A stretch of 64,000 nt of DNA from Paracoccaceae bacterium (GTDB taxonomy: Bacteria; Pseudomonadota; Alphaproteobacteria; Rhodobacterales; Rhodobacteraceae): NCBI GenBank assembly GCA_026989055.1, contig JALSKC010000052.1:62001-126000 (forward strand), given 5' to 3'. The position numbers and the translations under genes were made by a program. The notes below the pieces were generated by a model, which searched no databases, was not told the origin of the DNA, and saw only the letters and a program-made list of their open reading frames with translations. Below are positions 16,714 to 28,570 of the stretch, piece after piece (the stretch's first letter is position 1; each line of letters starts with the position of its first letter).

Positions 16714-18048
16714 ATGCACGATCTGGAAGGGGTAACGAAGCCGGTCCAGTACCGGGCGCTGGGGCTGAGCACCCTGGCATTCACCGTGTGCTTCGCGGTC
16801 TGGACGATCTTTTCGATCATCGGGGTCAGGATCAAGCAGGAGCTGGGGCTGAACGAGACCCAGTTCGGCCTGCTGGTCGCAACACCGGTGCTGACCGGAT
16901 CGATCAGCCGGATCTTCCTCGGGGTCTGGACCGACCAGTTCGGCGGCCGCCTCATGCTGCCGCTGCAGATGCTGATCACGGCGGTATCCGTCTGGCTGCT
17001 GGCCTCGGTCAAGACCTATGCGGTCTTCCTGATGGCCGCGCTGGGGCTGGGGCTGGCCGGCGGCTCGTTCATCATCGGCATCGCCTATGTGTCGCGCTTC
17101 TTCGAGGCCGAGCGCCAGGGCACGGCGCTGGGAATCTTCGGCGCCGGCAACGTGGGGGCCGCGGTGACGAACTTCGCCGCCCCGTTCCTGGTTCTGGCCT
17201 ATGGCTGGGAGAACACCGCGCGCATCTATGCCGTGGCACTGGTGGCGATGGCCATCGCCTTCTACATCTTCGCCCCCGAGGATCCGGTGCGCAGGCGCCA
17301 GAAGCTGACCGGCGAAAAGCCCCCCTCGGCCGCACAGCAGCTGGAACCGCTGAAGAACATCCAGGTCTGGCGCTTCGCCACCTACTACTTCTTCGTCTTC
17401 GGCGCCTTCGTGGCCTTCGCCTCCTTCCTGCCGCGCTACTACGTGGGCGCCTACGGGGTGAGCCTGGCCGCCGCCGGGGTCTATGCCGGCATGTATTCGC
17501 TGCCCGGCTCGATCTTCCGGGCGCTGGGCGGCTGGATGAGCGACGTCTGGGGCGCGCGCTTCGTGATGTATCTGACCTTCATCGTCTCTCTGATCGTGCT
17601 GTTCATCATGAGCTACCCCGAGACGACATATATCGTCGAGGCGATCCCGAACCCCGACGGCAGCCCGCGCTATATCGAGTTCAGCTTCGGCATTCCGCTC
17701 TACGTGTTCGTGTTCCTGAGCGTGATCCTGGGCTTCGTGATGAGCCTGGGCAAGGCCGCGGTCTACAAGCACATTCCGGTCTATTTCCCGCATAACGTCG
17801 GCGCCGTCGGCGGGCTTGTCGGGATGATCGGGGGGCTTGGCGGCTTCGTGCTGCCGATCGCCTTCGGGATCCTGCTCGACATCACCCACGTCTGGTCGGT
17901 GGTGTTCATGCTGATGTTCGCCATCGTCGCGATCAGCCTGATCTGGATGCATGTGGCGATCCGCCGGATGGAACGGGCGAAATACCCGGAAATCACCCGC
18001 GACACGCATCTGTCCGACGTGCCGCAGGAGCCGGTCGGGCGCAGCTGA
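16714..18048 (+). CDS. narK1: NarK1-type nitrate transporter (MFS)
   Basis: 444-residue major facilitator with twelve predicted helices and the family motifs FGAGNVGAAVTNF (nitrate signature, first half) and GMIGGLGGFVLP (second half). NarK1-type proteins are thought to import nitrate with protons. It is the first gene of the operon, downstream of an FNR-type box. The closest relationships are recognised from the motif order; NarK1 versus NarK2 assignment rests on this shorter length and its first position. It is followed after 76 bases by a second, longer NarK gene. Confidence 0.92.
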   Translation: MHDLEGVTKPVQYRALGLSTLAFTVCFAVWTIFSIIGVRIKQELGLNETQFGLLVATPVLTGSISRIFLGVWTDQFGGRLMLPLQMLITAVSVWLLASVKTYAVFLMAALGLGLAGGSFIIGIAYVSRFFEAERQGTALGIFGAGNVGAAVTNFAAPFLVLAYGWENTARIYAVALVAMAIAFYIFAPEDPVRRRQKLTGEKPPSAAQQLEPLKNIQVWRFATYYFFVFGAFVAFASFLPRYYVGAYGVSLAAAGVYAGMYSLPGSIFRALGGWMSDVWGARFVMYLTFIVSLIVLFIMSYPETTYIVEAIPNPDGSPRYIEFSFGIPLYVFVFLSVILGFVMSLGKAAVYKHIPVYFPHNVGAVGGLVGMIGGLGGFVLPIAFGILLDITHVWSVVFMLMFAIVAISLIWMHVAIRRMERAKYPEITRDTHLSDVPQEPVGRS

Positions 18049-18124
18049 GCGCAGGCCATGCGGCAGGCCGCGCCAGGCCCGCCATCCACGGAACCCTCCA
18101 CAGAAACCTCGGAAGGAGAAAACC

Positions 18125-19741
18125 TTGGGACAGGATCTGAGAAACTGGAATGTCGAGGACGAAGCGTTCTGGAATTCCACCGGCAGGAAGATCGCCACCC
18201 GCAACCTGTGGATCTCGATCCCCGCCCTCTTGTGCGGATTCGCCGTCTGGCTGTACTGGGGGATCATCACCGTGCAGATGATCAATCTCGGTTATCCGTT
18301 CGAGCAATCGCAATTGTTCACCCTGGCGGCCATTGCCGGGCTGACCGGCGCGACGCTGCGCATTCCCTCGACCTTCTTCATCCGCATCGCCGGCGGGCGC
18401 AACACGATCTTCTGGACCACCGCGCTCCTGATGATCCCGGCGGCGGGCACCGGCCTGGCGCTGCAAAACCCGGATACGCCGCTCTGGGTGTTTCAGGTTC
18501 TCGCCTTCCTCAGCGGCATCGGTGGTGGCAACTTTGCTTCCTCGATGTCCAATATCAGCTTCTTCTTTCCCAAGAAGGTGCAGGGCTATGCGCTGGGAAT
18601 GAACGCGGGCCTGGGCAATTTCGGCGTGACGACCATGCAGGTGGTGATCCCGGCGGTGATGACTGTTGCCATGTTCGGCGGGCCGGGACGGGCGCTGATC
18701 AAGACCTCCGGAACGCTGATCGGCAAGATCCCCGAAGGCACCCTGACCTATATCCAGAATGCCGGTTTCATCTGGCTGGTGCCGCTGATTCCGCTGGCAT
18801 TCCTGACCTGGTTCGGGATGAACAACATCCGCGACGAGCATGTGTCGCCCGACATCCCCAACCCGATCGGCGCCTTCGCCATCATCACCGGCATGCTGCT
18901 TCTGGGCCTCGTTGCGGCCTATATCGGCGTCTGGCTGATGCTGCCGACGGTGGAGGGCGGGCTGCGCACCTCGGGAATCGAGCTGTCCAAGTGGATCACC
19001 CTGCCGATCGTCATCGTGCTGACGGTGCTGTTTCTCAAGATGATTCCGGGCGCGGTCGGGCGCAACCTGACGCGACAGTACCGGATCTTCGGCAACAAGC
19101 ACACCTGGGCGATGACCATCATCTACATCATGACCTTCGGCAGCTTCATCGGCTATGCGGCCACCTTCGCCCTGGCGATCAAGGTGGTGTTCGGCTTCCA
19201 GCACATCATGGTGGACGGGGTGATGACCCATACCACCCCCAACCCCGACGGGCCGTCGGCGCTGATGTATGCCTGGATGGGGCCGTTCATCGGCGCGCTC
19301 ATCCGCCCCGTCGGCGGCAGGATCTCCGACAGCATGGGCGGCGCGAAGGTGACCCAGATCATCTCGGTGATCATGGTGGCCTCGGCGCTCGGCGTGGCCT
19401 GGTTCCTGCAGAAGGCCTATGCCTCGGCCACGCCGCAGGACTATTTCCTGCCGTTCATGGTGCTGTTCCTGATCCTGTTCGCGGCCACCGGAATCGGTAA
19501 CGGATCCACCTTCAGAACCATCGCCGTCGTGTTCGACAAGGAACAGGCCGGCCCGGTGCTGGGCTGGACCTCGGCAGTGGCCGCCTATGGCGCCTTCATC
19601 ATCCCCAAGGTGTTCGGCGAGCAGATCAAGGCCACAACGCCCGAATACGCGCTCTACGGCTTCGCGGCGTTCTACGTGGTCTGCATCGTCATCAACTGGT
19701 GGTTCTACCTGCGGCCGCACGCCTACGTGAAGAACCCCTGA
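18125..19741 (+). CDS. narK2: NarK2-type nitrate/nitrite antiporter (MFS)
   Basis: 538 residues from a TTG at 18125. This start is preferred because AAGGAGAAAACC lies directly upstream, the product then begins GQDLRNWNVEDEAFW as in NarK2 proteins, and an earlier start would run into narK1. Family motifs are GMNAGLGNFGVTTMQ (nitrate signature) and IGNGSTFRTIAVVF. Twelve or more helices are predicted. NarK2 types exchange external nitrate for internal nitrite, avoiding nitrite build-up during respiration. In Paracoccus the two NarK parts are one fused protein; here they are separate genes. Confidence 0.92.
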   Translation: MGQDLRNWNVEDEAFWNSTGRKIATRNLWISIPALLCGFAVWLYWGIITVQMINLGYPFEQSQLFTLAAIAGLTGATLRIPSTFFIRIAGGRNTIFWTTALLMIPAAGTGLALQNPDTPLWVFQVLAFLSGIGGGNFASSMSNISFFFPKKVQGYALGMNAGLGNFGVTTMQVVIPAVMTVAMFGGPGRALIKTSGTLIGKIPEGTLTYIQNAGFIWLVPLIPLAFLTWFGMNNIRDEHVSPDIPNPIGAFAIITGMLLLGLVAAYIGVWLMLPTVEGGLRTSGIELSKWITLPIVIVLTVLFLKMIPGAVGRNLTRQYRIFGNKHTWAMTIIYIMTFGSFIGYAATFALAIKVVFGFQHIMVDGVMTHTTPNPDGPSALMYAWMGPFIGALIRPVGGRISDSMGGAKVTQIISVIMVASALGVAWFLQKAYASATPQDYFLPFMVLFLILFAATGIGNGSTFRTIAVVFDKEQAGPVLGWTSAVAAYGAFIIPKVFGEQIKATTPEYALYGFAAFYVVCIVINWWFYLRPHAYVKNP

Positions 19742-19809
19742 TCGAGATCTCCCCCTGCCCCGGGGCACCCCCGGGGCAGGAGAACCACACAGCACCAGGA
19801 GAGAGACCA

Positions 19810-22800
19810 ATGAGCCAGCTGCTCGACCGCCTGAACTTCTTCCAGCCCAGGGAGCTGGACAGATTCGCCGATGGCCACGGCCGGACAACGAACGAGAACC
19901 GCGACTGGGAAGACACCTACCGCAACCGCTGGCGCCACGACAAGGTGGTGCGCTCGACCCACGGGGTGAACTGCACCGGCTCGTGTTCGTGGAAGATCTA
20001 CGTGAAAAGCGGCATCGTCACCTGGGAAACCCAGCAGACGGACTATCCGCGCACCCGGCCCGACCTGCCCGACCACGAACCGCGCGGCTGCGCGCGCGGC
20101 GCCAGCTACAGCTGGTATCTCTACAGCGCCAACCGGGTGAAGACCCCGCTCGTGCGCGGCCGGCTGCTGAAGGCCTGGCGGCGGATGCGCGCCACCATGA
20201 GCCCGGTCGCCGCCTGGAAGGCGCTGCAGGAAGACCCGGTGCTGCGCGAAAGCTACGTGAAAACCCGCGGCAAGGGCGGTTTCGTGCGCGCCGGCTGGGA
20301 CGAGGTGACGGAAATCATCGCCGCCGCCAACGCCTATACGGTCAAGACCTGGGGCCCCGACCGGGTGTTCGGATTTTCGCCGATCCCGGCGATGTCGATG
20401 GTCTCCTACGCGGCCGGCTCGCGCTACCTTTCGCTGCTCGGCGGGGTCTGCATGAGCTTCTACGACTGGTATTGCGACCTGCCGCCTTCCTCGCCCATGA
20501 CCTGGGGCGAACAGACCGACGTGCCCGAAAGCGCCGACTGGTACAACGCGGGCTTTTTGCTGCTCTGGGGCTCGAACGTGCCGCAGACGCGCACGCCGGA
20601 TGCGCATTTCTACACCGAGGCGCGCTATCGCGGCACCAAGTCGGCGGTGATCAGCCCCGACTATTCCGAGGCCGCCAAGTTCGCCGACATCTGGCTGAAT
20701 CCGAAACAGGGCACCGACAGCGCGCTGGCACTGGCCATGGGGCATGTGATCCTGCGCGAATTCCACCTCGACCGGCAGGTGCCCTATTTCGAGGACTACA
20801 CGCGCAAGTATTCCGACTTTCCCATGCTGGTGAAGCTGGAGGAAAGGGACGGACGCCTGATCCCGGGCCGCTTCCTGCGCGCCGATGATCTGAGCGGCAA
20901 GCTTGGCGAAAAGAACAACGCGCAGTGGAAAACCGTTGCCTGGGACAGCGCCTCGAACGGGCTTGTCGCGCCCAACGGCTCGATCGGCTACCGCTGGGGC
21001 GAGGGCGGCGAATGGAACCTCGAGGAACGCGCCAGGGGCAGGGACACCGAGCTGAAGATCTCCTTCATCCTCGAAGAGGACCACGACGACGTGGTGGGCG
21101 TGGACTTCCCCTATTTCGGCGGTCAGGCCACCGGGAATTTCGTGAAATGCGACCACCCCGACGTGCTGACGAAGAACGTCCCCGTCAAGAAGATCAGGGT
21201 CGGGCGCAGGGAAATCCTGGTCGCCACCGTATTTGACCTGCTCTGCGCCAACTACGGGCTGGATCGCGGCCTTGGCGGCGACTGGGTGGCCAGCGATTAC
21301 GGCCAGGACATCCCCTTCACCCCCGCCTGGGCCGAAAAGATCACCGGGGTTTCGGCCGAAAGGATCGCCACCGTGGCGCGCGAATTCGCGCTGAACGCGG
21401 AAAAGACCGAGGGGCGCTCGATGGTGATCCTCGGGGCCGGCCTGAACCACTGGTATCACATGGACATGAACTATCGCGGCATCATCAACATGCTGGTGAT
21501 GTGCGGCTGCGTCGGCAAGTCGGGCGGCGGCTGGAGCCATTATGTGGGCCAGGAAAAGCTGCGTCCGCAGACCGGCTGGCAGCCGCTGGCCTTTGCGCTG
21601 GACTGGAACCGCCCGCCGCGGCACATGAACTCGACCTCGGCCTGGTATGCGCACACCGACCAGTGGCGCTACGAACAGGTGAGCGCGGGCGAAATCCTGT
21701 CGCCCACCGCGCCCGAAGGCGACTGGGACGCAAGCCTGATCGACTACAACATCCGGGCCGAGCGCATGGGCTGGCTGCCCAGCGCGCCGCAGTTGAAAAC
21801 CAACCCGCTGGAGGTGGCGAAGGCGGCGAAAAAGGCGGGCAAGGACATCCCCGAATATGTGGCCGAGCAGTTGAAGTCCGGCGAACTGGAAATGTCCTGC
21901 GAAGACCCGGACGCGCCGGAAAACTGGCCGAGGAACCTGTTCGTGTGGCGTTCCAACCTGCTCGGGTCTTCCGGCAAGGGCCACGAGTATTTCCTGAAAC
22001 ACCTGCTGGGCACCGATCACGGCGTGATGGGCAAGGATCTCGGCGAGGAAGGCGGGCAGATGCCCAAAGAGGCGAAATGGCACGACGAGGCGCCGCGCGG
22101 CAAGCTGGACCTGCTGGTGACCATCGACTTCCGCATGTCCACCACCGCCGTCTATTCCGATATCGTGCTGCCGACGGCAAGCTGGTATGAAAAGGACGAC
22201 CTGAACACCTCCGACATGCACCCGTTCATCCACCCGCTGCAGGCGGCGGTGGACCCGGCCTACGAAAGCAGGTCGGACTGGGAAATCTTCAAGGCGATTG
22301 CCAGGAAGTTTTCCGAGGTCGCGCCGGAAATCCTGGGCGTGGAAACCGACATCGTGCAGCTTCCGCTCTTGCACGACACCCCGATGGAGGTGGCGCAGGA
22401 CACGGTCAGGGACTGGAAGAAGGGCGAATGCGAGCTGATCCCCGGCAAGACCGCGCCCAACTACATCGCGGTCGAACGGGATTATCCGAACCTCTACAAG
22501 AAGTTCACCTCGGTCGGGCCGCTGCTCGACAAGCTCGGCAACGGCGGCAAGGGCATCAACTGGAACACCGAGGCCGAGGTGGAGCACCTGCGCGCACTCA
22601 ACGGCGCGGTGCGCGACGAAGGCCTGGCCCAGGGGCGCCCGAAGCTGGAAACGGCGATCGACGCCGCGGAAATGATCCTGATGCTGGCGCCCGAAACCAA
22701 CGGCGAGGTGGCGGTGAAGGCCTGGAAGGAACTGGAAAAGGCCACCGGGCGCGAACACGCCCACCTTGCGGCGGTCAAGGAAGACGAAAAGATCCGCTTC

Positions 22801-23529
22801 CGCGACATCGCCGCGCAGCCGCGCAAGATCATCTCGTCGCCCACATGGTCGGGGATCGAAAGCGAAAAGGTCTGCTACAACGCCGGCTACACCAACGTGC
22901 ACGAGCTGATCCCCTGGCGCACCCTGACCGGGCGGCAACAGCTGTATCAGGACCATTTGTGGATGCGCGCCTTCGGCGAGGGGTTCTGCACCTGGCGCCC
23001 GCCGGTGGACCTCAAGACCATCGAGGGCAAGGTCAGCGAAAGCGGCCCGCATGTGGTGCTGAACTTCATCACCCCGCACCAGAAATGGGGCATCCATTCG
23101 ACCTATTCGGACAACCTGCTGATGCTGACGCTCAACCGCGGCGGCCCGGTGGTCTGGCTGAGCGAGGACGACGCGAAAACCGCCGGCATCGTCGATAACG
23201 ACTGGGTCGAGGTCTACAATTCCAACGGGGCGCTTACCGCGCGCGCGGTGGTCAGCCAGCGGATGAAGCCGGGCACGCTCTACATGTATCACGCGCAGGA
23301 AAAGATCGTGAACACGCCGGGGTCGGAAAAGACCGGGCTGCGCGGCGGCATCCACAATTCGGTGACCCGCGCCACGCTCAAACCAACCCACATGATCGGC
23401 GGCTACGCCCAGCAGTCTTACGGTTTCAACTACTACGGAACCGTCGGCAGCAACCGGGACGAGTTCGTGATCCTGCGCAAGATGAACAAGGTGGACTGGC
23501 TCGACCAGCCCGCGAAGACGGAGGCCTGA
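19810..23529 (+). CDS. narG: Respiratory nitrate reductase alpha subunit
   Basis: Molybdenum bis-MGD catalytic subunit that reduces nitrate to nitrite on the cytoplasmic side of the membrane. 1239 residues, the usual NarG length. The N-terminal FS0 cluster ligands are visible as H51 (STHGVNC), C55, C59 and C94, the unusual His-Cys3 set of NarG. The conserved YDWYCDLPPSSPMTWGEQ segment carries the molybdenum-site region. No Tat signal peptide cleavage site is seen, as expected for a cytoplasm-facing NarG. It starts 69 bases after narK2 and is followed by narH after 3 bases. Confidence 0.98.
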   Translation: MSQLLDRLNFFQPRELDRFADGHGRTTNENRDWEDTYRNRWRHDKVVRSTHGVNCTGSCSWKIYVKSGIVTWETQQTDYPRTRPDLPDHEPRGCARGASYSWYLYSANRVKTPLVRGRLLKAWRRMRATMSPVAAWKALQEDPVLRESYVKTRGKGGFVRAGWDEVTEIIAAANAYTVKTWGPDRVFGFSPIPAMSMVSYAAGSRYLSLLGGVCMSFYDWYCDLPPSSPMTWGEQTDVPESADWYNAGFLLLWGSNVPQTRTPDAHFYTEARYRGTKSAVISPDYSEAAKFADIWLNPKQGTDSALALAMGHVILREFHLDRQVPYFEDYTRKYSDFPMLVKLEERDGRLIPGRFLRADDLSGKLGEKNNAQWKTVAWDSASNGLVAPNGSIGYRWGEGGEWNLEERARGRDTELKISFILEEDHDDVVGVDFPYFGGQATGNFVKCDHPDVLTKNVPVKKIRVGRREILVATVFDLLCANYGLDRGLGGDWVASDYGQDIPFTPAWAEKITGVSAERIATVAREFALNAEKTEGRSMVILGAGLNHWYHMDMNYRGIINMLVMCGCVGKSGGGWSHYVGQEKLRPQTGWQPLAFALDWNRPPRHMNSTSAWYAHTDQWRYEQVSAGEILSPTAPEGDWDASLIDYNIRAERMGWLPSAPQLKTNPLEVAKAAKKAGKDIPEYVAEQLKSGELEMSCEDPDAPENWPRNLFVWRSNLLGSSGKGHEYFLKHLLGTDHGVMGKDLGEEGGQMPKEAKWHDEAPRGKLDLLVTIDFRMSTTAVYSDIVLPTASWYEKDDLNTSDMHPFIHPLQAAVDPAYESRSDWEIFKAIARKFSEVAPEILGVETDIVQLPLLHDTPMEVAQDTVRDWKKGECELIPGKTAPNYIAVERDYPNLYKKFTSVGPLLDKLGNGGKGINWNTEAEVEHLRALNGAVRDEGLAQGRPKLETAIDAAEMILMLAPETNGEVAVKAWKELEKATGREHAHLAAVKEDEKIRFRDIAAQPRKIISSPTWSGIESEKVCYNAGYTNVHELIPWRTLTGRQQLYQDHLWMRAFGEGFCTWRPPVDLKTIEGKVSESGPHVVLNFITPHQKWGIHSTYSDNLLMLTLNRGGPVVWLSEDDAKTAGIVDNDWVEVYNSNGALTARAVVSQRMKPGTLYMYHAQEKIVNTPGSEKTGLRGGIHNSVTRATLKPTHMIGGYAQQSYGFNYYGTVGSNRDEFVILRKMNKVDWLDQPAKTEA

Positions 23530-23532
23530 GAC

Positions 23533-25052
<1,520 letters not shown>

Positions 25053-25056
<4 letters not shown>

Positions 25057-25787
25057 TCATGCATATCACCCTGAAAGCCATCTCGGCCCTGCTGAGCTAC
25101 CCGAGCGAAGAACTGCAGCAGGCCGTCGGCGAAATCGCCGGGGCCCTGGCCGACGACGCCCGCCTGCCTGCGGCCTCTATCGAGGCCCTCGGCCCACTGT
25201 TGGAAGAGCTTTCCAAGTTGGACATATACGACCTGCAGGAACGCTATGTCGGGCTTTTCGACCGCTCGCGCTCGCTCTCGCTCAACCTTTTCGAACATGT
25301 CCACGGCGAAAGCCGGGAGCGGGGCGGGGCCATGGTGGAACTGCTGGAAACCTACCGGGCGGCCGGCTTCGAGCCGGCCACATCGGAACTGCCCGACCAC
25401 CTGCCGGTGCTGCTGGAGTTCCTCGCGATGCGTCCATTGAGCGAGGCGCAGGAGGTGCTCGAGGATGCCGCCCATATTCTGGAAGCCCTTCGGGTGCGGC
25501 TGGAAAGGCGCGCAAGCCCCTATGGCGCGGTCTTCGCGGCGCTGCTGGACTTCGCCGGGGCCGGGGCCGATGACGCCGCGGTTGCCGAACTTCTGGCCCG
25601 CGAGGAAGACGACCCGGACGACCTCGACGCGCTGGACGCGGTCTGGGAGGAAAGCGAAGTCACCTTCGGCCCCGATCCCAACGCCGGCTGCCCGCAGCTG
25701 CGCGACATGCTCGCCGCCATGGATACCCCGATCAACCCCGCCCCGGACACCGCACCGGGCACCGCCGCCCCGGCCGCGGCCGAGTGA
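25053..25787 (+). CDS. narJ: Nitrate reductase assembly chaperone NarJ
   Basis: System-specific chaperone of the NarJ/TorD family needed for cofactor insertion into NarG and membrane attachment; it is not part of the final enzyme. 244 residues, mostly helical. The start overlaps the narH stop, with a second ATG two codons later at 25059. Family features include ALLSYPSEELQ near the N-terminus and YVGLFDRSRSLSLNLFEHVHG, which matches the conserved NarJ core. The C-terminal tail is low-complexity, rich in proline and alanine. narI follows after 12 bases. Confidence 0.95.
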
Positions 25788-25799
25788 CAGGAGGCTCAG

Positions 25800-26498
25800 A
25801 TGAACGAATTCTTCTTTGGAACCTACCCCTATATCGCGCTCGCGGTGCTGGCCGTCGGCTCGATCGCGCGCTACGAACGCGACCCCTTCACCTGGAAATC
25901 CTCGTCGTCGCAACTTCTGCGCCGCAGGCAGCTGATCGTCGGATCGGTGCTGTTCCATCTCGGGGTGCTGGTGATCTTCTTCGGCCACCTGTTCGGCCTG
26001 CTGATCCCGCTCCGGATCTACGAGGCCATCGGAATCACCCCCGAGGTCAAGACGGTCATGGCCGCCAGCGCGGGCGGCGTCGCGGGCATCATCGCCATCG
26101 TCGGCGCGCTGATGCTGGCGCACCGCCGCCTGGTCGATCCGCGGGTGCGCGCCACCTCGTCCTTCTGGGACACGGCGATCCTGCTGCTGCTGATCGCCCA
26201 GCTCGCACTCGGGCTGATCTCGGTGCCGGTGTCGCTGGCCTCGATCGACGAAGGCGAAGTGGTCAAGTTCATGGCCTGGGCCTTCGGCATCTTCACCCTC
26301 GACCCGAAGGCCGCCAGCTACCTGGAACACGTGCCGCTGATCTTCAAGCTGCACATCTTCCTCGGGCTCACGATCTTCCTGATCTTCCCGTTCACCCGTC
26401 TTGTGCACATGCTCTCGGCGCCGGTGCGTTTCCTCTGGCGCCCCGGCTGGCAGATCGTGCGCACGCGGCGCAAGAAAGGGGCCAGGCAGACGTCATGA
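25800..26498 (+). CDS. narI: Respiratory nitrate reductase gamma subunit (cytochrome b)
   Basis: Membrane subunit that takes electrons from quinol through two b-type hemes. 232 residues with five predicted membrane helices. The four heme-ligand histidines are at the expected places: H53 and H63 in the second helix (LFHLGVLVIFFGHL) and H185 and H203 in the last (LHIFLGL; RLVHMLS). The stop overlaps the start of the following parvulin gene. Confidence 0.97.
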   Translation: MNEFFFGTYPYIALAVLAVGSIARYERDPFTWKSSSSQLLRRRQLIVGSVLFHLGVLVIFFGHLFGLLIPLRIYEAIGITPEVKTVMAASAGGVAGIIAIVGALMLAHRRLVDPRVRATSSFWDTAILLLLIAQLALGLISVPVSLASIDEGEVVKFMAWAFGIFTLDPKAASYLEHVPLIFKLHIFLGLTIFLIFPFTRLVHMLSAPVRFLWRPGWQIVRTRRKKGARQTS

Positions 26499-27298
26499 AC
26501 AGGCCGCTGTTCCCCGAGATCTCCGTCAACGGCCGGGTGATTCCGGCCGCCGAGATCGCCGCCGAGGCGCAGAACCACGCCGCCCCCGCCGGCAAGCCCG
26601 GCATCGCCTGGCGCAAGGCGGCGCGCGCGCTGGTGATCCGCGCGCTGCTGCTGCAGGAAGCCGCACGGCTGGGCCTGAAACCCGAGCCGCAGCAAACCGC
26701 CCCGGGGCGGCGCGAAACCGACGACGAGGCGCTGATCCGCGCCGTGACGGAGGCGAGGATCACCCCTGCCCCCGTCAGCGAACAGGATGCGCGCGCCCAT
26801 TACCTGGCGCACCGCGACCGCTTTCGCTCGCCCACGCTCTGCGAGGTGGCGCATATCCTGTTCGCCGCCCCTCCCGACGATGCGCAGGCCCGCGCGCAGG
26901 CCCGGGCGCGGGCAGAAAACGCGCTTGCCCGGCTGGTCGAACGCCCCGAGGGTTTCACCGCCCTCGCCCGCGACCTCAGCGACTGCCCGTCGCGCGAGTC
27001 CGACGGCCGGCTGGGCCAGGTCGGCGCGGGCGATACCGTGCCGGAATTCGAGGCGGCGCTTGAAACGCTGGAGCCGGGAGAGATCACTTCAACGCCGGTG
27101 GAAACCCGCTTCGGCTTCCACATTATCCGCGTTCTGGCCCGCGCCGAGGGCGCCCCGCTCCCCTTCGAAGCCGCCGCCCCGGCGATCCGGGCCGCCCTGG
27201 AACGGGCAGCCTGGCTGCGCGCGGCGCGGGAGCATCTCACAGCCCTGGTCGAAAGCGCGGACATCACCGGGATCGACATGCGCGCGCCCCTGCCCTGA
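26495..27298 (+). CDS. Parvulin-type peptidyl-prolyl isomerase of the nar operon
   Basis: 267 residues from an ATG overlapping the narI stop. The parvulin (PpiC/rotamase) domain spans about residues 115-225: EVAHILFAAPPDDAQ, FTALARDLSDCPS, DGRLGQVGAGDTVPEFE and ETRFGFHIIRVLAR. No signal peptide is seen, so it should act in the cytoplasm, in the style of NifM-like isomerases. Its coupling to narI suggests help in folding or maturation of nitrate reductase. The 194 bases after it hold a GC-rich inverted repeat around 27325-27342 without a T-tract. Confidence 0.88.
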   Translation: MNRPLFPEISVNGRVIPAAEIAAEAQNHAAPAGKPGIAWRKAARALVIRALLLQEAARLGLKPEPQQTAPGRRETDDEALIRAVTEARITPAPVSEQDARAHYLAHRDRFRSPTLCEVAHILFAAPPDDAQARAQARARAENALARLVERPEGFTALARDLSDCPSRESDGRLGQVGAGDTVPEFEAALETLEPGEITSTPVETRFGFHIIRVLARAEGAPLPFEAAAPAIRAALERAAWLRAAREHLTALVESADITGIDMRAPLP

Positions 27299-27492
27299 AC
27301 CGCCCGCAAGCCACCCGCAGGCCGTCCGCCCCGGGCGGGCGGAAGCCGCGCCGCTGGAAGGGGCGGAATCGTTCCGCCCGCCGCCCTGTCGTCGGGGTGC
27401 GGTTCGACAGCCTCGCCGGAAAATGCGCGCGCCTGGGGACAAACACCGCCGCGGAGCACGGAATCGCCCCGGGAATCCCGCCGGAGCGCCGC

Positions 27493-28569
27493 TCAGGCCT
27501 CGGGGCCAGGCGCGCCGGAACGCCCCTGTCGGGGCGGACGCATCCTGCCGGGGGGCGCAGCCGTTTCCAGAAGCTCCCGGGTCACCATCGTGGCCCGGGC
27601 CCGTCCCCGGCCCTTCGACTCGTAGAGCGCCAGATCTACATCGGACAGCATCCGGTCCAGATCCGGCCTGTCATAGAAACAGGATGTGGTAAACCCGATA
27701 CTGCCCGAGATCCGACAGAGCTGGCCCGCGTAATCTATCGGTTCTCCCAGCCGCGCCACGATGCGCTCGGCGATCGCCGACAGCTTTTCCGGATCGACCA
27801 GATCCTCGAAGATCAGCACGAATTCGTCGCCGCCGACCCGGGCCACCGTATCGCCCTTGCGGGTTTCGGACCGCAGGATCCCGGCCGTCACCTGCAGCAC
27901 GTGATCGCCGGCCGCATGTCCCAGCGTGTCATTCACCGCCTTGAAATGGTCCAGATCCAGATGCATCAGCCCGAACCTTTTTCCGCGCGCCACCAGATCG
28001 GCAAGCACCGCGTCCATGGCGCGCCGGTTGTGCAGCCCGGTCAGGGGGTCGCGCAGCGCCTGCTCCTCGGCTCGGCTGCGGGCCTGCTGAAGGCGGGCGC
28101 TGAGGCCGCGGAACTCCTCCATCACGGCGGTGTTCGCCTCGACCAGATACAGCATCTCTATCACCAGATCGGTGGGAGCGAAATCATCGTTTGACAGGCC
28201 GAACCGCCGCACCGCCTTGATGATCGACAGCCCGAAGGACAGGTTGATCAGCGTGCACTCGGCCCCGTCGAGCGCCACCATGACCCCCTTCAGGCGCAGA
28301 TCCGGGAAGGCCCGCAGGCGCAGCTGCAGGCGTGCCTCCCGCAGGGCGCGCAGATCGGAAAAGGTGCATATCCCGTGATGCTGGCGCCCCATTTCGAACA
28401 CTTCCAGAAAGCGCCTGCCGACAAGCTCCTCTTCCGGAAAGAGCCTGCTCAGGGTCGGCCCGGCATGCGTGATATGGCCGGAGGGGCGCACCAGCAGATT
28501 CATGGGCATGAGCCGGTCCAGCACGCGGCGCTCCAACGCCACGGCATCGCCATCCTTGCGCGCGGCCAT
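27493..28569 (-). CDS. Diguanylate cyclase with HNOBA-like sensor domain
   Basis: 358 residues. The C-terminal GGDEF domain is intact (RVGGDEFVLIF) with an inhibitory I-site RKGD five residues before it, so it should make c-di-GMP from two GTP under product inhibition. The N-terminal 150 residues (LMPMNLLVRPSGHITHAG, then VGRRFLEVFEMGR) resemble the PAS-like HNOBA domain that accompanies heme-NO-binding proteins in guanylate cyclases. A coiled coil (FRGLSARLQQARSRAEEQAL) joins the two. The start lies 1 base after the stop of the H-NOX-like gene, so the pair forms one operon and probably a signalling complex. It is convergent with the nar operon. Confidence 0.9.
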   Translation of the reverse strand: MAARKDGDAVALERRVLDRLMPMNLLVRPSGHITHAGPTLSRLFPEEELVGRRFLEVFEMGRQHHGICTFSDLRALREARLQLRLRAFPDLRLKGVMVALDGAECTLINLSFGLSIIKAVRRFGLSNDDFAPTDLVIEMLYLVEANTAVMEEFRGLSARLQQARSRAEEQALRDPLTGLHNRRAMDAVLADLVARGKRFGLMHLDLDHFKAVNDTLGHAAGDHVLQVTAGILRSETRKGDTVARVGGDEFVLIFEDLVDPEKLSAIAERIVARLGEPIDYAGQLCRISGSIGFTTSCFYDRPDLDRMLSDVDLALYESKGRGRARATMVTRELLETAAPPGRMRPPRQGRSGAPGPEA

Positions 28570-28570
28570 G

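Noticed and set aside
27321-27345. GC-rich inverted repeat as terminator between the nar operon and the GGDEF gene
   Set aside because: The stem is imperfect in a generally GC-rich stretch and no T-tract follows on either strand, so it is not listed as a terminator.
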